Shown here one piece after another: positions 57,973 to 64,000 of a DNA stretch of 64,000 nucleotides. The notes under the pieces are model-generated. The model was not told where the DNA came from. It did not search any database and was given only the letters and a program-made list of their open reading frames with translations. Origin of the DNA: Flabesymbios commensalis (lineage: Eukaryota; Annelida; Polychaeta; Terebellida; Flabelligeridae); assembly GCA_964017125.1 (NCBI GenBank), contig OZ024914.1, positions 20,574,393 to 20,638,392 of the forward strand, read 5' to 3'. Within the stretch, counting starts at the first letter, position 1, and every line of letters begins with the position of its first letter. A program made the translations under genes and the position numbers.

Positions 57973-58870
57973 TTGAGAGTAAAACGTTCTGTTAATCCCT
58001 CGACGGGCACATGCAAATTGGAGAAAATAAAACTTGGCACACCAACACGACCATTACAGACGTACATGGAGATTGTGTCCCCCCAAGAGTCCATCGATCA
58101 CTCGGTGGAGTCCCACGCCAGAACAGATAGCGGCCGAACAAATCAAAGTACGTGGCATGACGAGTGCGCTAGAGGTCTGATTAACCCTTTAACCGCCAAA
58201 TTATTCAATTGGAATTTTCACCCACTTAAAGTTGTGTCTCGCTGACGCGATCCACAAATTCAAGTGAGTGAAAATTATGCAGATTTGACCAAATGGAGGT
58301 CAACTCTTTTCAAATCGTGCTGATTGATGCCACATTATAACTTTAACATGTTTAAAGGGCGGTACTGAATGTGGTAATAATTAAGTGAAAAACCGAATAA
58401 ATTCGGCACCGGCGGCTAGAGGGTTAACATCGTACGTCCCGCTTTCTAAATTATCATCAAGTAAATGTTGTGAATTGCTGCGCAATTCAAAACTTTGACT
58501 TGATAATTTTGTGATAATTTCGCAAATTACACTGCTGTAGACGTTTATATTCACGAGAGTAGACCCTGCCTTGTCCGAGCGCAATCAGATCCCGATTATT
58601 TTGTCGGGATCGAAACTCTCCCACGAGGCTCGCCGGGCAAACTCCGACAAAGCGTTACGACGGCTTATCAGTTCACAACTCATTGCTGCCGAGCTATGCT
58701 ATCAGATGGCGGGCTGCGGTCCGGCGCGCGGCTCAGGGACGGGCCTATTTTCACAGGGTCAGTCACTCCGCGTTATGACAATCCATCCTGACGTCTATGC
58801 TAGGCGGAGGTAATTGCGAATACGCCCCATTGTTTCTCGGTCAGATAAGGGATAATCCAATTGTAGCGAG
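57973..58870 (+). other. CpG-richer patch split by a MITE
   Basis: 57973-58180 and about 58560-58860 have more G, C and CpG than any neighbouring DNA. The first is an open frame (VKRSVNPSTGTCKLEKIKLG and onward for about 70 codons until the MITE). The second is an open frame 58571-58813 (MSERNQIPIILSGSKLSHEA, then RALRR-like and CYQMAGCGPARGSG). Neither matches a family I know, and no splice sites were confirmed. This could be host exon or promoter sequence, or an unrecognised element. Confidence 0.3.
58181..58427. mobile_element. TTAA MITE family 1 (copy 5)
   Basis: TTAACCCTTTAACCGCCAAA at the left and CCGGCGGCTAGAGGGTTAA at the right. Internal dyad TTTTCACCCACTTAAAGTTG and CAAATTCAAGTGAGTGAAAA around GTCTCGCTGACGCGATCC. 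Same orientation as the copy at 2534. Confidence 0.88.
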
Positions 58871-59020
58871 TTTGAGCCTATGTGCAAAAAAATTGTGTCA
58901 CTTTTATGGCAAATGCGGTTGTTATGTGCAATCTGTCAAACCACTAATACGCGAATTTCTTATTGAACAGATTTATATTTTTGTCAGTAAAAAGTTTTAA
59001 AAAGTTTTTTAAATGATGGA

Positions 59021-60250
59021 TGTTCAAGGGTACCCTTGAGCCCAAAGACTGTACATTTTTAACCCCAGGTTAATAAAAACAATAACATAAATCCACCTTT
59101 TAGAACGCTGGAAGTTAATATTAAAAAAAAAAAAAAACAGTTCGTAGAATGTAATTTTGCCGTTTCCTGTACATTTCTATGATTATGATTATGCTAATGC
59201 CTGTTGACTTCATTTGGTACATCGGCCATCTGATAACACAATATCAAATTAGAAACATTCTACCTTGTTTTGTGAAGGACTTATGAGGTCAAAAGCGCGG
59301 ATGGGGTACTCTCACAAGTTACATTTTTTCGACCCCTGTGATAACATAATCATCATTATTATGGTTATAAACAATTTTAATACCACTCTGGCCACATTTT
59401 GCCATTGGATATTATTCAGGTTGAAACAGATGTGAGATCTAGAGTTTTTTCATTAAATGTAAACCCACCCTTAGGGCACTGAAAGTCAATATTTCAAAAA
59501 ACACTTGAACACAGTTCGGAGTATGTAACTTTCCGTTTTCTGTATATTTGTATGATTATGAACATGCTAATGTCTGCTGACTTCATTTGATAAATATGTC
59601 ATCTGGTACCACTATGCCAAATTATAAAAATCACACCTTGTTGTCTTAAGGACATATGAGGTTAAATGTGGTACTCTCACTAGCTACATTTTGACGACCC
59701 CTTGTAATAACAAAGTTGTCATTCTCATAGCTATAAACAGCTTTAATTCCACTCTTGCCAAATTTTGTCATTGAATATACAGCAGACGAAACATATCTGA
59801 AGTTTAGATTTTTTTCAGAAAACGTAGATCCACCCTTAGAGCGCTGAAAGTCAATATTAAAAAAATAAATAAACACAGCTCGTAGTATGCACACGTTTCC
59901 ATTTACTGTACATCTGTATGATTATGAGCATGCTAATGTCTGCTGACCTCATTTTTTTAAAACTGTCATCCGGTGAAACTATGTCAAATTAAAAAAAAAC
60001 TACCATGCTGCATTAATGACTTCAATGAGATCAAAAGTCCGAATGAGGTATTCTCAGTTATATTTCTTGGACCACTTTGTATTAGCAAAATCTTATTTCT
60101 ATAATTATAAACATCTTTAATACCACTGTTGTCACATCGTGTCATTGAATACATTCCAAACGAAACATATATACAGTTTTGATATTTTTGACAAAATATA
60201 TCAAACCTTAGAGTTCAACAGGTGCTGTTTCTTTAATATTTTCACCGTTC
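59021..60250 (-). repeat. Left arm units of foldback element
   Basis: Unit landmarks AAGGACTTATGAGGTCAAAA (59276), AAGGACATATGAGGTTAAAT (59650) and ATGACTTCAATGAGATCAAA (60018) are about 370 bp apart. GTCAATATTNAAAAAA and ATGCTAATGTCTGCTGACTT recur in each. The 82-codon minus-strand frame at 59646-59894 is a repeat shadow. Confidence 0.8.
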
Positions 60251-60785
60251 ACCAAGACGTAACATTTCCGACTCTTATTTGAACTAATCCTATGATAACT
60301 TCCCTTTGACATAATAGGAACTACACGATTTTGAGGACATAATTATGTTTTGTTCAAGTTTAAGATATGCACAGGTTAAAGATAATAAAGTTAATCTGTA
60401 GTTTTAGCCAATTTTAAAATAATAAATTCAATTTTAACAACACCTGGAAAAGTATCTGGTGCAGCCATAATTGTGTTGGTCACAATGCCATCAGCCATGT
60501 AGCTCCGTTTTTCAAAAATGTGCTGTGTTCACATACACCTTTTTTCTCAGACAATACAAAGACAAATTGATAAACCACCTTTTGATATCGCCAATATCAC
60601 CCCAAGATTCTGTAATACCTGAAATTGTTCAACATCTTGTATTAGTATCTGAGGTGGAATCAAGCAGCATTTGGGGGGGGGGAGAGGGGGGGAGGACCTA
60701 TCAAGGGTTAAACTAGTTCAGCTAAGTGCAGCATAATGCCAGTTCCTGAATATGTCATGTCATAACTAAAATCAACCGCAGCATA

Positions 60786-60816
<31 letters not shown>

Positions 60817-61959
60817 GCAATGGTTCAATAAATGTTTGTCTCCTAAATGCAAGTCTTTTATGCTGAATCATATTTACAGAACGTCCTGTTCTATTCACTT
60901 AGATAATTGACACCATACAACACCAGCCTTGCCGTTATTCAGAGACACTGCTAATAAGCCCAGTGATTTAAAGTGAAAAAAATGTGGGCGGAGCGTAGAA
61001 TACCACTCAGGCAACGATATATGCACTACTATCTGCATTATGCCTCTTCTCATTTAAATATGTTTTACTGGTGTATACCTTGATGAATACCTTCATAATG
61101 ATGGCATCAGGCATTACTTTTTTTCAGACGTTTTTCTCAATATGTGGGTTTAATCTTTGCAAATAACTGCTGCCTTCGAAAGTTTATCATGAGCAACGTC
61201 TTAAACTGTTAAAGCTCTAAACATCAGGAAAAGTCAGTGATTGTTCTTAGCTGTTTGCTGCTGGTGGGGAACGATTTCTAGAATGTGACATATGTCTCAC
61301 TGGTGTTCGCCATTAGTGCCCATAGCATCATATATTTTCTATATGCTAGCAAGTACATATACGTGTAACAGCACAAAACCAACAATACAAATCTCTCATT
61401 AAATATACTTGGCTAGTATCATCAAAGTTTATCATGTACAGCTGTACTATTCTAGTATCAATACATTTATTTTTATTATATTACACAACATTTTAAATTA
61501 TCAATTGTTCGGTTTTGTGTGTTGTAGATAATTATTTATTATATATAATTATGTATTTATCTCTTAGTATTCCAAGTCACAGCTAAGAATTAAGTAATAA
61601 GACCATGACAAAGGCGGCATAAACTCATTTGAGGTGATTGTTAAGGAATTGAGTAACAAAAAAACTTTAAACCCTGCCTTCCTTTTGCAGGCATATTACC
61701 CATATTACCCAACTTTTGACCATTGGCAACACGTCACCATATGTTATGGGCCTCAATGAGCTTCGTAATGCACATTATAACCAAGGATCTAGATTCCTTG
61801 TTCAACTATCAGTGGGACACATCTATATCTGCTACCATTGACACCCCTTTTAATAGCTGAAATATTGCTAACAATCAAAGTATATCAGCATGTGGTCCCA
61901 CACAATTCACACATTACAGACTGTGACGTAAGACAAATTTGTATGATTTGAGGGTATAA
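60251..61959. other. Unique centre of foldback element
   Basis: No protein-coding region recognised. Contains a TA microsatellite at about 60787-60817 and a G-run at about 60672-60680. Confidence 0.5.
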
Positions 61960-63633
61960 AAGAATACAAATTGCACATGTGTTTAGTCCTAAATGTATTC
62001 AATGACAAAATGTGGGAAGAGTGTTAATAAAGCTGTTTATAACTATACAAATGGGATTTTTTGTTGTCACATAGGGTCGTCAAAATGTAACTTGTTAGAG
62101 TACCCCATTCGGACCTTTGACCTCATAAATCCTTCATGCAACAAGATAAGGGATTTCTAATTTGATATGAGGAACCAGATGACACATATACAAAATGAGG
62201 ACAACATACATTAGCATGCTCATAACCATACACATGCAGAGGAAACGAAAGAGTTACATTGTACGAAATTTGTGATTTTTTTCTCGGAAATTATGATTTT
62301 CAGCGATCTAAGGGAGGGTTCATGTTTTCTGAAAAATATCATTACTTCATGTATGTTTCATCCGGAATGTATACAATGACAATATGTGACAAGAGTGGTA
62401 TTAAAGCTGTTTACAACTATAAAAATAAAGAATATGTTATTACACGTGGTCGACAAAATGTGACTAGTAAGAGTACCCTATCCGGACCTCTGACCTCATA
62501 AGTCCTTCATGCAACAAATTGATATGGTGAAAACAGATGACAGATATACAAAATGAAGACAACAGACATTAACACGCTCATAAACATACACATACAGAGC
62601 AAACGAAAGAGTTAAATTCTACGAAATTTCAGATTTTTTTAATTGGAAATATTGACTTTCAGCGCTTTAGGGGTGGGTTCATATTTTTTGAAAAATATCA
62701 CAACTTCACATATGTTTCGTCCGGAATGGATTTATTGACAATATGTGGCAAGAATTGTAATAAAACTGTTCAAAGCTATAAAAATAAAGATTATGTTATT
62801 AGACGGGATCGACAAAGTGTAACTAATGAGAGTACCCCTTGCGGACCTTTGACCTCATAAGTCCTTCGAGCAACAAGATAATGTTTTTCTAATTTCATAC
62901 GGTGGAACCAGATGACAGATATACAGAAAAAAGACAACAGACATTAATATGCTCGTTATCATACTCATACAGAGCAAACGAAAGAGTTATATTCCATGAC
63001 CTTTGTGATTTTGTTTTAAATATTGATTTCAGCGCTCTAAGTGTGGCTCACGTTTTCTGAAAAGTATCATTATTTTTAGGGGTGGGTTCATATTTTTTGA
63101 AAAATATCACAACTTCTCATATGTTTCGTCCGAAATGTATTTATTGACAAAATGTGGCAAGAGTACTATTTAAGTTGTTTATAACTATAAAAACAAAAAA
63201 TCTATTATTACAATGGGTCGACAAAATGGAACTAGTGGAAGTACCCCATCCGGACCTTTGACCTCATAAGTCCTTCATGCAACAACTTATGGGTTGTCAA
63301 ATGGGGTCATAGTGGAACCAGATGAGTGATAGACCAAATGAGGTAAGCATACCTTTGCATGCACATAACCATGCAAATTTACAGGAAGCGGAAAAGTTAC
63401 ATCTGGAGAACAAAGCTACCTTTAATTTGGAATATTGACTTTCTGCGCGTAAAGGGTTGGTTTAATTTTTCTGAAATATTTCAAAACTTTAGTAATGTGT
63501 CATTCTGTATGTAATAAAAGAGAAATAGCATTTACAATGATTTGAAGATTGTGTAAAACCTTTGAAATTTGAAGTTTGAATTATCTGGTGTTTTAAAAAA
63601 TGCAGTATTTAGGCTGGAGGGTACCCTTGAACA
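61960..63633 (+). repeat. Right arm units of foldback element
   Basis: GACCTCATAARTCCTTC occurs at about 62119, 62490, 62850 and 63260. The last interval is longer because AGGGGTGGGTTCATATTTTT followed by TGAAAAATATCACAACTT is duplicated in it (62667 and 63077). The 80-codon frame at 62259-62501 is the counterpart of the one in the left arm and is not a gene. Confidence 0.8.
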
Positions 63634-64000
63634 CCCCTCATTTCAGAGGTTTTGCTGCCGTAGTAAAGTTCTACACCCACCCTAATAATGTCCTAGGGAT
63701 ATTTTCCCGTCATAATAACAACTTAGACCTTTGCCACTTTTTGGGTCAAGCGAAGTGACACGTTACAGGACTTGGCTCCAAGGCTATGAGGGTTACATAG
63801 CTATGTGCCAAGTTTTATTACACTGCGTCTAATGGTTGCTTATGAGGATCTACTTGAAAAATACATGACGATTTAAGACAAATAGCCTTTAGTTCTAGGA
63901 GAACGTTTTTGTGGGGAATTTAGGCAAAGAAAAGTTGAAGTAGGCCTATGCAAACTAATACAGCCTGCCGTTTTTTATATACTTCGCTACGAAATATACA
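63634..64000. other. Unrecognised DNA at the window edge
   Basis: Nothing recognised. The sequence may continue into a feature beyond the window. Confidence 0.4.

Larger units (their letters stand above)
59021..63633. mobile_element. 4.6-kb foldback element with iterated arms
   Basis: The ends TGTTCAAGGGTACCCT (59021-59036) and AGGGTACCCTTGAACA (63618-63633) are perfectly inverted. The left arm (to about 60250) holds three ~370-bp units reading on the minus strand; the right arm (from about 61960) holds four to five related units on the plus strand. Common words include TTTGACCTCATAAGTCCTTC, CAGATGACAGATATACA, ATTAGCATGCTCATAA, TTCAGCGCTCTAAG and TTTCGTCCGGAATGTA. No transposase is visible in the centre, so it is non-autonomous. 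Target duplications were not identified. Confidence 0.8.

Noticed and set aside
59646-62501. Similar 80-codon frames in both arms of the foldback element
   Set aside because: They lie in corresponding arm repeats in opposite orientation. The neighbouring units do not keep the frame open, so the similarity reflects DNA repeat identity.

Overview
The window looks like non-genic DNA from the AT-rich nuclear genome of an animal, most plausibly a marine invertebrate. Pointers are CR1/L2-like LINE fragments, a dimeric tRNA-derived SINE, many short hairpin transposons with TTAA ends, frequent TAGGCCTA and AAGATGGCCGCC words, and remains of a large transposon-type protein family common in marine invertebrates. 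The species cannot be told from the sequence alone. I find no complete host protein gene, no tRNA or rRNA gene and no bacterial-style operon. Two weak candidates for host exons are listed (9414-9501 and the CpG-richer patch 57973-58870).

Layout. 1-13 kb: mostly unrecognised AT-rich DNA with short hairpin elements (MITEs), a dimeric SINE (11480-11794) and a CCCT/ACTC microsatellite (11984-12463). 14.2-15.3 kb: three diverged tandem units of about 370 bp, each with AGGTCA half-sites spaced as DR4. 16.65-18.96 kb: decayed C-terminal half of a large transposon-type protein on the minus strand, with a nuclease-like domain and a Cys-rich tail. 19.4-19.54 kb: three successive hairpins with different but self-complementary stems. 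22.95-39.08 kb: the main structure, a 5,379-bp segment present three times head-to-tail and nearly identical. Each copy holds a SINE (15-bp target duplication) inside a 3.85-kb inverted-repeat transposon, which lies inside a further 4.84-kb inverted-repeat unit, which in turn splits a dispersed repeat (Repeat A). 39.7-40.8 kb: LINE reverse transcriptase fragment. 40.85-44.8 kb: arms built of ~160-bp units carrying AAGATGGCCGCC, arranged as a foldback element. 45.4-48.4 kb: a 54-bp minisatellite of about 55 units with dimeric higher-order structure. 49.3-49.7 kb: LINE 3' end. 51.7-58.4 kb: several TTAA-ended hairpin elements. 59.02-63.63 kb: a 4.6-kb foldback element with inverted arms made of ~370-bp tandem units.

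The window is therefore a record of transposon insertion, nesting and tandem amplification rather than a set of cooperating genes. The points most worth following up are the nested triplication, the DR4 clusters, the two foldback elements with iterated arms, the hairpin trio at 19.4 kb and the higher-order minisatellite. All comparisons were made by eye; no database search was run.
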